64,000 nucleotides of DNA, from NCBI GenBank assembly GCA_030295235.1, contig AP026124.1, positions 806,001 through 870,000 of the forward strand, given 5' to 3'. Position numbers and translations under genes: made by a program. Position 1 is the stretch's first letter, and the number at the start of each line of letters is the position of its first letter. The notes under the pieces were generated by a model. It was given only the letters and a program-made list of their open reading frames with translations, was not told the origin of the DNA and searched no databases. Positions 19,610 to 29,600 of this stretch are shown piece after piece. This DNA is from Fistulifera solaris. Lineage: Eukaryota; Bacillariophyta; Bacillariophyceae; Naviculales; Stauroneidaceae.

Positions 19610-20464
19610 ATGCACAAACGAATATTTTTACATTTACTGCTTTGTCTCCTAAGCTATGAGTCCCAAGGGGCTCTCCCTTTCGTGAAGAGTGCTTGCCAGA
19701 GGCGACACGGCGACATGTTGATGAAAGTATCGTATGGCGGGGCACAGAATTTGGACCCAGACGAGTCTCCTGACAATCCTCAAAGACCTTCCCGGCGGCC
19801 GGATCGAAAAAAGAAAAAGAAATCCCCCCTGGTGCATCTTGCGGAGAAATCGGTGCAACTATCGACAAAGACGGCGTTCATGACAGCGAAGCAATCTGGA
19901 AAGGCTGCCTATTATTTAGTCAAGCCAAAACACGTGGACAAAGAAGAGCTCTTTGGATTATGGCGCATCGAACAGCAAATATCCGGCGACGGTACTTTGC
20001 CGCTGGAATGTTCGGCCAACATTGAATTTAGCCCCAGTGATGTCTTGGTCACGGTACGTGACGACCAGGAGAATGAGGTAATAATGAAAACACCTTGGAT
20101 ATTTCAACCATCACGGTGGCCACGAGCTGCTAGAGTCGAGTTTGCAGCCAAGGCTTTTATGCTAGAAGGACACCAAGAAATGTTTTATTACAAGGGACAA
20201 GTGGATCGGAAGCTGGCTGCACGATCGGTAATAAAGATCAAGGGGGATATTTATCGAATCGAGAAAACTGGCTGGAGAAGGAAAGAACGCAAGTACGTAC
20301 GAATTGGAACGTTTATTGCCAGACGACGAGTCAAGCTTCATGGCGAAGATCAGGTTGATAACAGGGACGACGATGATGAAAGTGATTTGGGTGACCTCAC
20401 TGAAGACGAGGATCTAAGTGATTACGAAGACACTGACAGTCGGTATGAACATGAAGACGATTAA
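19610..20464 (+). CDS. Secretory- or plastid-targeted basic protein with acidic tail, function unknown
   Basis: 284 residues from the Met at 19610. A longer in-frame upstream reading to 19394 has no support and starts within 20 bp of the tRNA gene. The N-terminus is a clean signal peptide (MHKRIFLHLLLCLLSYESQG), possibly followed by a plastid transit peptide (ALPFVKS, basic and Ser-rich). A Lys-rich patch precedes a folded core (about residues 105-235) with ELFGLWRIEQQ, many aromatic residues and alternating strands suggesting a beta-rich domain. The last 40 residues are almost all Asp and Glu. I do not recognise the core. Its 3' end lies 5 bp from the convergent stop of the next gene. Confidence 0.75.
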   Translation: MHKRIFLHLLLCLLSYESQGALPFVKSACQRRHGDMLMKVSYGGAQNLDPDESPDNPQRPSRRPDRKKKKKSPLVHLAEKSVQLSTKTAFMTAKQSGKAAYYLVKPKHVDKEELFGLWRIEQQISGDGTLPLECSANIEFSPSDVLVTVRDDQENEVIMKTPWIFQPSRWPRAARVEFAAKAFMLEGHQEMFYYKGQVDRKLAARSVIKIKGDIYRIEKTGWRRKERKYVRIGTFIARRRVKLHGEDQVDNRDDDDESDLGDLTEDEDLSDYEDTDSRYEHEDD

Positions 20465-20469
20465 ACAAT

Positions 20470-22287
20470 TTAATGCCTAGATTTCTCCCATCCGACTCCT
20501 ACTCTTTCCGGCTGTCTTTTTGTCCCTCCTTCTCCTTTACCTTGTTTAACTAGTTTACCCCCAACAATTTTAAACGCTGGTTTCTCGATCTTTGTCGGAG
20601 GCGGTGACGAAGCATCGTTCTTCACCAGTTTACCATTTTTGATGACAAAACTTGACTTGGCTTTAGCTGATTTTTTGGAAGCACTTTTACCCCACTCTCC
20701 GTCGTCGGCTAGGACTATATCAGATCCGCGAACGGCAAATTTACTAGACTTTGTATCCGTCGTCGCCTTGCTGCTTGATTTTGTTATAGCTTTGGTTGCC
20801 TTGCCTTTGCCGGGCTTATCACCTTTGGTAGCAGGCTTAGCTTTTGCTTCAGATTTACCTTTAACATCTCTTTCGCTACTTTTCATTTTGGCCTTTTCTG
20901 GTTTCTTAGGCGAAAGAGCCGGACTGACTTTCTCACCAAAATCGGTCACTTTCCTCTTCGGTTCAAAGTTCCCAGGTTTTCCTCCTTGTAACAACCTCGT
21001 TGAGTTCTTGTCAGTGGACTCGTCATCGCTCTCCATCGTGTCGCTCGAGCTACTATCTTCGGAATCATCGGTTGTCTGGGCTGGTACACGTGGTATTGGT
21101 GCATTACTGGACTTGAGCGTAGATCGTGCATTGGACGTCGAAGCAACGGGGTCGCTATCCTCTTCACTTTCGTCACTGCTGTCTTCCAATGATCCCGCAA
21201 TAGTTTTTGTAATTGCCACGGATTTCCTGTGTTCATTATTTGTTTCGCCGACGTCTTCTTCATCATCGTCGTCGTCATCGTCATCGCTACTTGAATCAGC
21301 CTTAAAGACTTTTGTTGATGTTCCTGGAGTAGCCCGGACTTCCAAAGTTGTTGTTTCCCGATTTGATCCTGTAGCTTCTGCTGATCTTTCTTGAGTGTGG
21401 TCTTCCTCTTCGCTACTCGAATCGCTATCGTCGTCAGGTTTAGATGATGAAAATGGGACTGAGTTTAATGCCTGCGATTCCGCCGTTTTTTCCTTGTCGT
21501 CGTCTTCGTCGCTACTGGAATCGCTATCGTCGTCGGCTTTGGATGATGAGGAAAACGGGACTGACATCGACGTCGGGACTTCCGCTTTTCTCTTGTCGTT
21601 GTCTTCATCGCTACTGGAATCGCTATCGTCGTCTTTGGGTGATGAGAATGGGGCTGACCTTGATGCTTGTGGTTCCGCTTTCTTCTTGTTGTCTTCTTCG
21701 TCGCTAGAGGAATCGCTATCGTTGTCGGTTTTGGATGACGAGAACGGAACTGATTTTGATGCCTGCAGTACCGCCGTCTTTACCTTGTCGACGTCGTCAT
21801 CGCTACTGGGATTGCTATCGTTGTCGGTTTTCGAGGATGAAAACGGAGCTGGCCTTGTTACCTGAACTTCTCCCTTTCCCTTGTCGTCGTCTTCGTCGCT
21901 TCTGGAATCATTATCGTCATCCGCCTTGGTAGTCGAGAACGGGACTGACTTCGACGTCGGCACTTCAGCTTTTTCCTTGTCGTCTTCATCACTACCGGAA
22001 TTGATATCGTCGTCGGCTTTGGATGTCGAAAATGGGGCTGACCTTGACAGCTGCGGTTCCGCTTTTCCATTGTCGTCTTCTTGGTCGCTATTGGAATCGC
22101 TGTTGTCGGCTTTGGGTGATAAAGAAAACGCGGCGGGTTTTGCTACCTGAGCTTCTGTCTTTCCCTTTTCATCGTCTTCGTCGCTACTAGATTCGCTGTC
22201 GTCGTCGGATTTTGATGAAACCAATGGAGCTCGTGGTGCAGACTTGTTGGTTGCATCACTTTGATCAAGTTCTTCTGTGTGACCCAT
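20470..22287 (-). CDS. Acidic serine-rich repeat protein, function unknown
   Basis: 605 residues from the Met at 22287. The N-terminal half is about nine tandem units of roughly 31 residues, each with a SVPFSSSK-like head and a DDDSDSSSDEDDDK acidic block, typical of casein-kinase-2 targets. The C-terminal half turns strongly basic (Lys, Ala, Ser) and ends with two copies of a short motif, FVIKNGKLVK and FKIVGGKLVK. This acidic-Ser/basic alternation recalls Nopp140/SRP40 nucleolar chaperones, but I do not see the SRP40 C-terminal domain, so the comparison is compositional. The frame is open further upstream to the kinesin stop (see 22288-22458), so the true start is uncertain. Confidence 0.7.
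   Translation of the reverse strand: MGHTEELDQSDATNKSAPRAPLVSSKSDDDSESSSDEDDEKGKTEAQVAKPAAFSLSPKADNSDSNSDQEDDNGKAEPQLSRSAPFSTSKADDDINSGSDEDDKEKAEVPTSKSVPFSTTKADDDNDSRSDEDDDKGKGEVQVTRPAPFSSSKTDNDSNPSSDDDVDKVKTAVLQASKSVPFSSSKTDNDSDSSSDEEDNKKKAEPQASRSAPFSSPKDDDSDSSSDEDNDKRKAEVPTSMSVPFSSSSKADDDSDSSSDEDDDKEKTAESQALNSVPFSSSKPDDDSDSSSEEEDHTQERSAEATGSNRETTTLEVRATPGTSTKVFKADSSSDDDDDDDDEEDVGETNNEHRKSVAITKTIAGSLEDSSDESEEDSDPVASTSNARSTLKSSNAPIPRVPAQTTDDSEDSSSSDTMESDDESTDKNSTRLLQGGKPGNFEPKRKVTDFGEKVSPALSPKKPEKAKMKSSERDVKGKSEAKAKPATKGDKPGKGKATKAITKSSSKATTDTKSSKFAVRGSDIVLADDGEWGKSASKKSAKAKSSFVIKNGKLVKNDASSPPPTKIEKPAFKIVGGKLVKQGKGEGGTKRQPERVGVGWEKSRH
21400..22235 (-). repeat. Coding minisatellite, about nine units of ~93 bp
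   Basis: Tandem imperfect units within the acidic serine-rich gene, recognisable on the plus strand by recurring GTCGTC...TCGCTA.TGGAATCGCTATCG blocks. It keeps a three-base register, so unit gain or loss would leave the frame intact. The same bias opens long serine/leucine-rich frames on the opposite strand, which I do not annotate. Confidence 0.85.
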
Positions 22288-22458
22288 GGTAGAGCTCTCA
22301 TGCGGGAGCTCTGCGGCCAAATTCCTGCTTACAGGATCGAAAGTGAAACTACCTTCATTGTCCTCGCTATCGTCGTCCTCGCTCTTTTTTCTTCCGAGGA
22401 TGCCACGGTAGCGACGACGATGTGTCCGCGAATCGTGTACCCCCGGAAAACGGTTGTC
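22288..22458 (-). other. Open in-frame segment between kinesin and acidic protein
   Basis: Directly downstream of the kinesin TGA (22459-22461) the same frame stays open and runs into the acidic serine-rich protein. The segment looks like protein (RGILGRKKSEDDDSEDN, then GSFTFDPVSRNL). It may be 5' coding sequence of the acidic gene lacking an ATG, part of the kinesin tail, or chance. One or two base changes would fuse the two genes. Confidence 0.4.
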
Positions 22459-25400
22459 TCAAGCTTGTCGACTCTCCAGAGGTTTCGATGACACTTTCGT
22501 TGGCGTTTCGTGCGCCAATGGTCTTGAACTTTTCAAGAATTCAGGGACAGTCTCCTTGTCGATTACATCACTTGATTGTTCAGCAGCTTTCTTGCGTGCC
22601 TGGGCTTGTAACTTTGCTAGAAAACTCGACACCGGTTTGCCAGGTTTTGATTCTGTTGTTGCTTCGTCTGAACTTTCCTTATCATCCTTCAAAGCGGGTG
22701 CGGATCCTCCAGATTGCTCGAATTGCTCGTGCGTTGCATCACTGGACGCTACAATGACTTTGTCTTTTTCCACAGAGATTTCTTGAACACGGGAGTGATT
22801 GGAATGAGCCATTTCGGGCGGACTTTTGTGAGTAGCCTGAGTTGCTAGCACCGACAGACTCGAAGAGCTTAAGATGCGACTACTGCTTGATGTATCCGCC
22901 ATAGATTGTATTACAGCAGTGTCGCTGTCAGAGGTGACATTGGTTGTTACCGTATTTTTCTCTTTGTGGAGCGCGTCTTCTACGAATTCATCTTCCATGA
23001 ACAGAAATGCGTTTGCAGACAAGGGAGTCGACGGCAACATGTTTCTATGAGGAACTCCAGCCCCCAGAGACTCTTTGTGTGCTGATATCTGGGTTCTTTC
23101 AATTTTCTCTTCAGGCCTAGTGATCATGAAAAGCAAATCGTCCACATTGGCTTCTGGGACTGATGACGCGGCCGCTTCTATAGTCGACAATTCGATATCT
23201 TTTAATGTCAGCAAGACTCCATCAGTTTGAGTTTCAACTTCGCAAGGAATAAAGTCGCTATTCATTTTGTGTGTTGTTTCAGTTTGCGTCTCGGCGTTAA
23301 CCAGTAAGTCTGAAATGGTTAAGTGAAGCTCAGTTTGGGCTTGAGTATCTTTCACCTCTTTCATGTCTGTTTGACATTCTCTGTCAATTCTGTCGTAGTC
23401 AGTTTGTGTCTCAACATCGGCTCTCTCCATTGAATGCGATGCATTTATCCACTCTCCCGCTTCTCCTATTGACGCACGGCGTAATCCATTCTTTAAACCT
23501 GCCTTCAAAAATTCTTTCGAGGGAGGAAAAAGGGGCAACGAGTCTGTAGTGAAAGGGGGTGTTTTCATTGGACTGTTCACCGAAGAAGCGAATAGGACTG
23601 GAGAAAGCGCGTATGCGTTTAGAGAGCTCGGCTATCTCGTCACGTAAAGATTATCGACTCGTTCTTTCTCAAGAACGAGAGAAGTATTTTGCTTGATGCT
23701 TCAGTATAGGTATTTTCAAGGTGAAGAATCCGATTATCTCTTTCTCGGATCATTGCTTGAAGAGACTTGCCAGTCATGTGCATCTCGTTCATCTTCCAGA
23801 TGACAGCACTCAAGTCGTGCTCTTTCTTTTCAAGCTGATCTTTCACAAATTTACTTTCCTTTAAGCTTTTTAACCGCTCCAGGGCCGCAGCCACGCCAAC
23901 ACTTTTGTAAGCGTTTCAACTTTCTCTTTCTCCTCCACAAGGGATCTTTCAAGATGACTGGCTTTTTTCTGAAAGAGACAACAGCTCTGATTCGAGATCA
24001 TTTTCTCGCATTTCCAAATACTTTCCAGCTGGGGTAATGTGAAGTCGCTGCCTCGCTTCAACGTGTTGAGGTTTGTCTCTTACGATCGCAGATTTAGAAA
24101 CTGACGCCGCTTCGTTCAAAAATGCTTTCGACTGCATCATCTTAATGGCACCGTCGGAACTCCTAGCCATTGCTTCGGGACTTGTTTTAAAATATGGATC
24201 AATATCACCACCAACTTCATTTTGCTCTAGAAGTCCACTTTCAACCATAAGACTATCAATGTCAAGCAGCTTGTCAAGACTAGGCGCGCCAGGAACTTGC
24301 TGAATGATTTGGCTGACATTCCCGCTCCCATCTGCAGCCATTTGTTTACGCAGTCGAAAGTAAAAACGTCGAAATTGTCGAAGAAAGACAACCGCTTCGT
24401 TCTCCCGAAACTGGCTAGTTCGCAAATTGTACTCCGCTTCTTCCTTTTGTGCTTTTGCCACCAAAACTTCGTTCTTCAAACGAGCGAGCTCGGCTTCAGT
24501 AGTTTCTTTCCCTTCCAGCAAGCGAATATTTTGGTCTTTGAGTAATTGAAGGTCGGACTGCATTTGGGTTACACTACTCAGTAATTCGTCCCGAGTTTGT
24601 ACTGCGCGCCGCATTTCGGATCTAAGCTTCATTTGCTCGGTTCTAATCTGATGTTCTGCCTTTGTTTCAATAGTAAATTTGATATCCCGGTGCTCCGTGG
24701 TGGCTTCTGTAATATCTAAAATAACATTTTCCAAAGTTGTGGAAGAAAATCGAGCTCCTGATTTCGACTGAAGTCTGTGACATTCACTTGCGAGAACCCT
24801 CACTAGCTCTTCAAAACGAAGGTTGTTCTCCCTAGCCTCCGTTAATTCCGCGGAACAGTCCTGCCATCGTTCATGGAAGTTAGAAGCAGGTATATTGTGA
24901 ATTGATCGACAAAGTTCACCGAATTTTAACGTGTCGATAGTTTCTTTGGCAGCAGCATCACTGGTCGACGCGGTTAACAAAATCATTGTATGCGATGACC
25001 CACCCAAATAAGGAGACAAGAGTTGAGCAAGTAGAGGAGCCGTAAGTGGCATGGTCACCGGTACACCACTTCTGCGTTCTTCGACAAGTTGTTTCAAAAC
25101 ATGTAAGGAGTTCGACACCCAGGTTTTCTCAGCGCTGCGTTCCGTATTGCGATTCTCGTTCCCAGTCGTCGAGCATTGACTTCCAACGAGGTCACCAATC
25201 AATAATGTGCTGGACTTGACACTCTGAGAGCGCGAATCGTATTGCTCTATTTCCACCTGTATTATCATCGACGAGCGAATCGATTCTCTACATGGGTAGA
25301 TCGACGAGCTCGTCCTTGCAGCATGACCGCGATTTACAGTAGTGATAATATCCCCAGCACTCAAACAAGAAAGACGAGAGCATCCTTTTAGTTTTCCCCC

Positions 25401-25979
25401 TACCGCACAAACGTGACAAGAGTCGACCAGCAGGTCTCTGAGTCGATCCAAATATATTTCCACGACGGAACAGCGTACAGTAAATTCCACGGCAGGATCC
25501 GCCGACTGAATCGCATCAAACATAGCTCGGGCGAGCCGCGGAACGATTCCGTCTTCTGCTCGGCGCTCATCGACTCCTCTGTCTAAGTCTCCCAGTATTG
25601 AATATGTTTTCCCGGAGCCTTGGGCCCCATACGCAAAAATGGCACAATCGAAACCATCCAGAAGTTGCTGAGGAACGTTAACGCATGTTCTGTGAAAGAC
25701 AACTTCTTGATCGCTGGAAGAGTCAAATACCTTCCCAATGAGAGCAAAGGTTTCGCGTTAGATCCTTGTACGAGGTAATAAATACTTTCAGGTCTTCTAT
25801 TAGTCACTTACGGAATCGAAATCGGTGTGATACTCTCCGACACTGTCGTTCTTGACCGACACCCTCGTTTGGCTGATGGTTTCCGCCGCCGAACCGCATC
25901 CTAACGTCTCTTCCAGTTTGCTAAAAGGTCTCAGTCTGAGAAAGACTTTGACCGGCTCCTTTCGCGCTGCCGTCGCCAT
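22459..25979 (-). CDS. Divergent kinesin-like protein with long coiled-coil tail (one intron, five frame breaks)
   Basis: About 1,146 residues. Exon 1 is 25812-25979 (MATAARKEPVKVFLRLRPF). An 81-bp GT-AG intron (25731-25811) joins DFDS to VFDSSSDQEVVF, recreating the kinesin core. The P-loop is GAQGSGKT in place of the usual GQTGSGKT. Switch II reads DLVGSQ instead of DLAGSE, and the switch I SSRSH motif is not recognisable. A LLSPYLGGSSHTMIL segment and an ETIDTLKFGELC segment close the motor. A coiled coil and a polar tail with several ETQTD-like repeats follow. Single-base breaks occur at 23963-23968 and 23903-23906 (homopolymers) and near 23680, 23642 and 23573. Accounting for them restores a multiple of three. 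Motor activity is uncertain. Confidence 0.82.
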
Positions 25980-26601
25980 GGTATGATGCGTTTTGTTTGC
26001 AGGAAGCTGATGTTCATTAATTACTACCACGTACAGTATTTCTTTTCGTTTTTTCTTTGGACGAATGACCTGGGTACCAGTACGATCACTGTCTTTTGGG
26101 CGGCCGGACGATTTTTTGTCGACCAAAATTTCTCTACCAGGTACTGTCGACAAAATAATACTCCGTACAAAGTAGAATGGTGGATGAATGAGGAAGAAAG
26201 TGGGTACGGAACCGTATGCAAAGAGGAGTCATCCTGGCATCCTGTTGGGATGGGTCATTTTTGGTCTTTCTTCATGGTTTACTTAAGCTCAACCAATACC
26301 GGTTCACGCAAACGGATCTACTATGCACTATCAACTGGATCTTGCCATGGTTCTCATTAGTACTTATTGAGCGAGAGTATATGGTGTTTCCGTCACTGCC
26401 CAAAATAATGATCAAATTGGGACTGGATCGAGCATCGAGCCAGATCATCATCGAACTGCCACCACGCTGAAAAGTTGCGCGAGGATCTGAAATGACCGTT
26501 TTCCGCATAAAATAAACTTCATCTATTGCAGTTTTGTTTATCCGAAAGTAATTATCATTCGTATCTATTGAATATACGATAGATTATCCACCGTTTCGAA
26601 G
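25980..26601. other. Divergent intergenic region upstream of the giant gene
   Basis: 622 bp between the kinesin start and the giant gene start. No gene supported. It holds TACCAGGTA at 26135-26143, then TACTCCGTA (26159-26167) fused to TACAAAGTA (26166-26174), so three variants of the recurrent TAC-N3-GTA element occur within 40 bp, about 430 bp upstream of the giant gene start. Confidence 0.6.
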
Positions 26602-29600
26602 ATGGCAAGTTTTTTTGGATTAGGTGGTCTCGGCTCGAGCGACAAGCGCGAGGAATCTGCTTTGATGGCGCATGACAATCTTGGTAGTGGTGAATTGGGA
26701 AGCTCCACTGCTAAGAAAGTCAAGGACGCATCGAAGAAAAAAGAAAGATAAGAAGAAACTCAAAGGATCGGACGCAGCTCTTCATAATGCTGAACTCGCG
26801 GAAAAAGCGGCTCAGGAAATGAAGAGTGCGATGAGTTGGTGGAAACAGGGCCCTACCGGGGCAGCCGATCTAGCGAAGAATAATGACCTCAGCTGGTTGA
26901 ACGATAAAGTGGAAGACGTGAGCGTGATCAGTAAATTCAGCGTCCCTGACATCGAACAATTCCAGGAAGTCGACAAGAATGTAGACATCATGGCAAACTT
27001 GAAAGATCGTAAGCTCCGTACCTTCAAGTACGATCCGGAAGAAGAGGCCAAACGAGCGAAGGAGAATTGAAGAGCGTACAAACAAGATGTTTGACGCGGT
27101 AAACTGGTGGCAAGCAATGAAACCAGGTAGCGCTGATGTACCGGCTGTTGATGTAAATGCTGGAATTGCAGAGTTTAAGGAATTGGCGCAGTGGTGGGCC
27201 GACAACGGGAACCTGCACAAGACCAACATTAAGGCCAAGCGAGCTGGGAAGATCCGTGGCTACATCAGCAAATACAAAGGCCAGACAGCATATATGGCGG
27301 AGGAAGCCGCAAAGATACACAAGGCGCTTTCGTGGTGGGTGAAGAACGGCCAGCAGTATCAAGTTGATTTGGTTGTGTTCGAAGAAAACGTTGAGAAGCT
27401 GAAGAAAGTCAACTTTTGTTCGATCACTGGCAGCTAAAGAGCCTCCCAGTCCGGATGCATGTCAATCCACTTACAGATCCACGTGGCGCTGAACGATTGG
27501 CACAGAAGCTTGAGACGTCTCTTGCACGCTTTATGGAGAAGGGAGAGTTTCAGTTTTCGAGAATCGAGGCGAATGAAGCAGATCCTTTTCGCCAGATCAA
27601 GCATGAACTCATTCGCATTCAAACTAGCAAGATGGGTCCTGAGCGTGTGTCTGAAGAGGTAGAATCGATCCTGTCGTGGTGGAAGGGGCAAGGAGTGTCC
27701 TTCGATCCTCAGAATCCGAAGTCCCCGGATGATTTTATTATGTTTCAAAAAGCGTGTGAGCTTTTCAAATTCTGGGGGATCGAAGAACCGAAAAATGTTC
27801 CTCTCAGCCGTCTCGTGGAGCTTGAAAAGGAGATTCGCAACTCTATTTCTTTTTGGAACCGCAGCAAAGATGTGGACGACGAGCACTTGGATCCCTTTGA
27901 AATGGAAAAGCTGCGAAAGATCAAGAATGTGTCTATTAATTTGTGTCAATACATGACGGAAAAGCAGACGAAGGACTCTATCAAAACCATTGAAGATATG
28001 ATTGGCTGGTGGCGTCTGAAAGGAGGAAAGTTCAATCCAGATTCCAGCTCTCCTAGTGATCTCAAGCGTTTCGAAGATCTCAAAATGCTGTACACCAGTT
28101 ACCGATGCGGACCAGACCTAGTTGCCGATATGGCAGCCAAAGAGCTCGGAGACGATCTGAACTGGTGGCTTCGCAACAACAAAGGGCTAGATGCAAGCAA
28201 GTATAGCGATGCTGATATGAATAGATTCAAAAGGGTTCAGGGTGCTATGCAGTTGTGGTTGAGTAACGGGAAAAGCAAGCAGCTGCAAGGGAAGGCATTC
28301 AATGACTTATCCGAACCTGATGCCATCAGCTTGGCAAAGGAAATAGTTGACTCAATGGAGTGGTTTAACGAGTCGGGCAAGTCTTACGATGTTAAAGAGG
28401 TGCGCGAAAAGCTCCGAGAGTCTTCTGTGTATTCGAGAGAGGCAAAGGACATGTTAGTTTGGCTCAACGATCCGGAAGGCTTAAAAGGTCTCACTACGAT
28501 CGATCTTGAGCACTTCAAACCGAAAGATCTTGATAAACAGGCGAAAGCCCTGAGAGATCAGATGGACTGGTTCAAGAACGAAGGGAAAAACGTTGGTGTC
28601 GCCGAAATCGACAACGAAGAAAAAGTATCAAAAGGCCCAAAAATTAGCTCAGTGGTGGAATGATCACGGTCGGCCGATCTCGAAGAGCGACGCGAAGGAA
28701 GCTACATCAGCTATTGAGGAGATGTTGGCGGGGGCTCGAAGCGCGAAAGGAGACCCCATGCTCGATAATCCGGCCAGGTTCAATTTTCTCAAGAATCTAT
28801 TAAGTGTCTGGTCACCTGAAAGGTCGTCCGGAAAAGCTCTCGATGAGCAAGTGATGAATGAAATCGAAGAGCATTTAGGATGGTGGCGTCAGACAAAGTT
28901 TCCTATTGACACCAGAAAGCTGTCGGAGCCGGAGAAGGTCCCGGTGCAAAATTTACTGCAACTTGTTCATGCTTTCAGAGCCGCGCGAGCAGGACAGAGA
29001 ACGGAAGACGACACGAGTGACGTTCTAGCCTGGACTCGCGAGTCAAATACGACGATCGAATTAGATTCTCACATAGGAAATGCATTGGAGGATGTCATGG
29101 GCTGGTTTGATGTTCAAGGTGCAAAGGACGTCTCAACATCGCCTCTACCAGTCAGTGCCGAAGAGAAGTTCGAGAAAGTGAAAGAAAATCTCGTGTGGTG
29201 GGAGAGGACCGACCCGTCTGCTCGACCCAGAAAAGGTGAAATCGACCAGCTTTACCTCAAGTTTGACTTATTGCCTCCCCTCAAGGAGTGGTGGTCTCAT
29301 CGTGGCAAGGAGTTCGCTGTCCGTAACGGTCATATGAATCTGGAAGAAGCCAAGGATGTCGATAAGAAGCTGAACGCTGCTTTCTTGTGGCTAGAGAAGA
29401 ACTTAAGGGGTGCTGATATCCCTTCTGGTATCGCCACGGATGTGAACAACATGACCAATGCTTTGGGTTGGCTCAGAGGCAAGGATACTGATGCCGAAAG
29501 TATCATGTCCAAGTCTACATCAGCTGGGAACAAGTTTGCTGCAACGCGCCCCTTGACTGAAGAAGAGAAACGGGCTAAAGAAATGGAAGACGCTTTAAAT

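Noticed and set aside
20639-22150. Long serine/leucine-rich open frames on the plus strand opposite the acidic repeat gene
   Set aside because: They mirror the GAC/TCG codon bias of the repeat on the minus strand. The minus-strand reading has charge alternation and a structured C-terminus, while the plus reading is monotonous.
22459-22461. In-frame TGA as a selenocysteine codon joining kinesin and acidic protein
   Set aside because: Neither protein is a known selenoprotein type and no SECIS-like element was evident. Sequencing error or a true stop is simpler.
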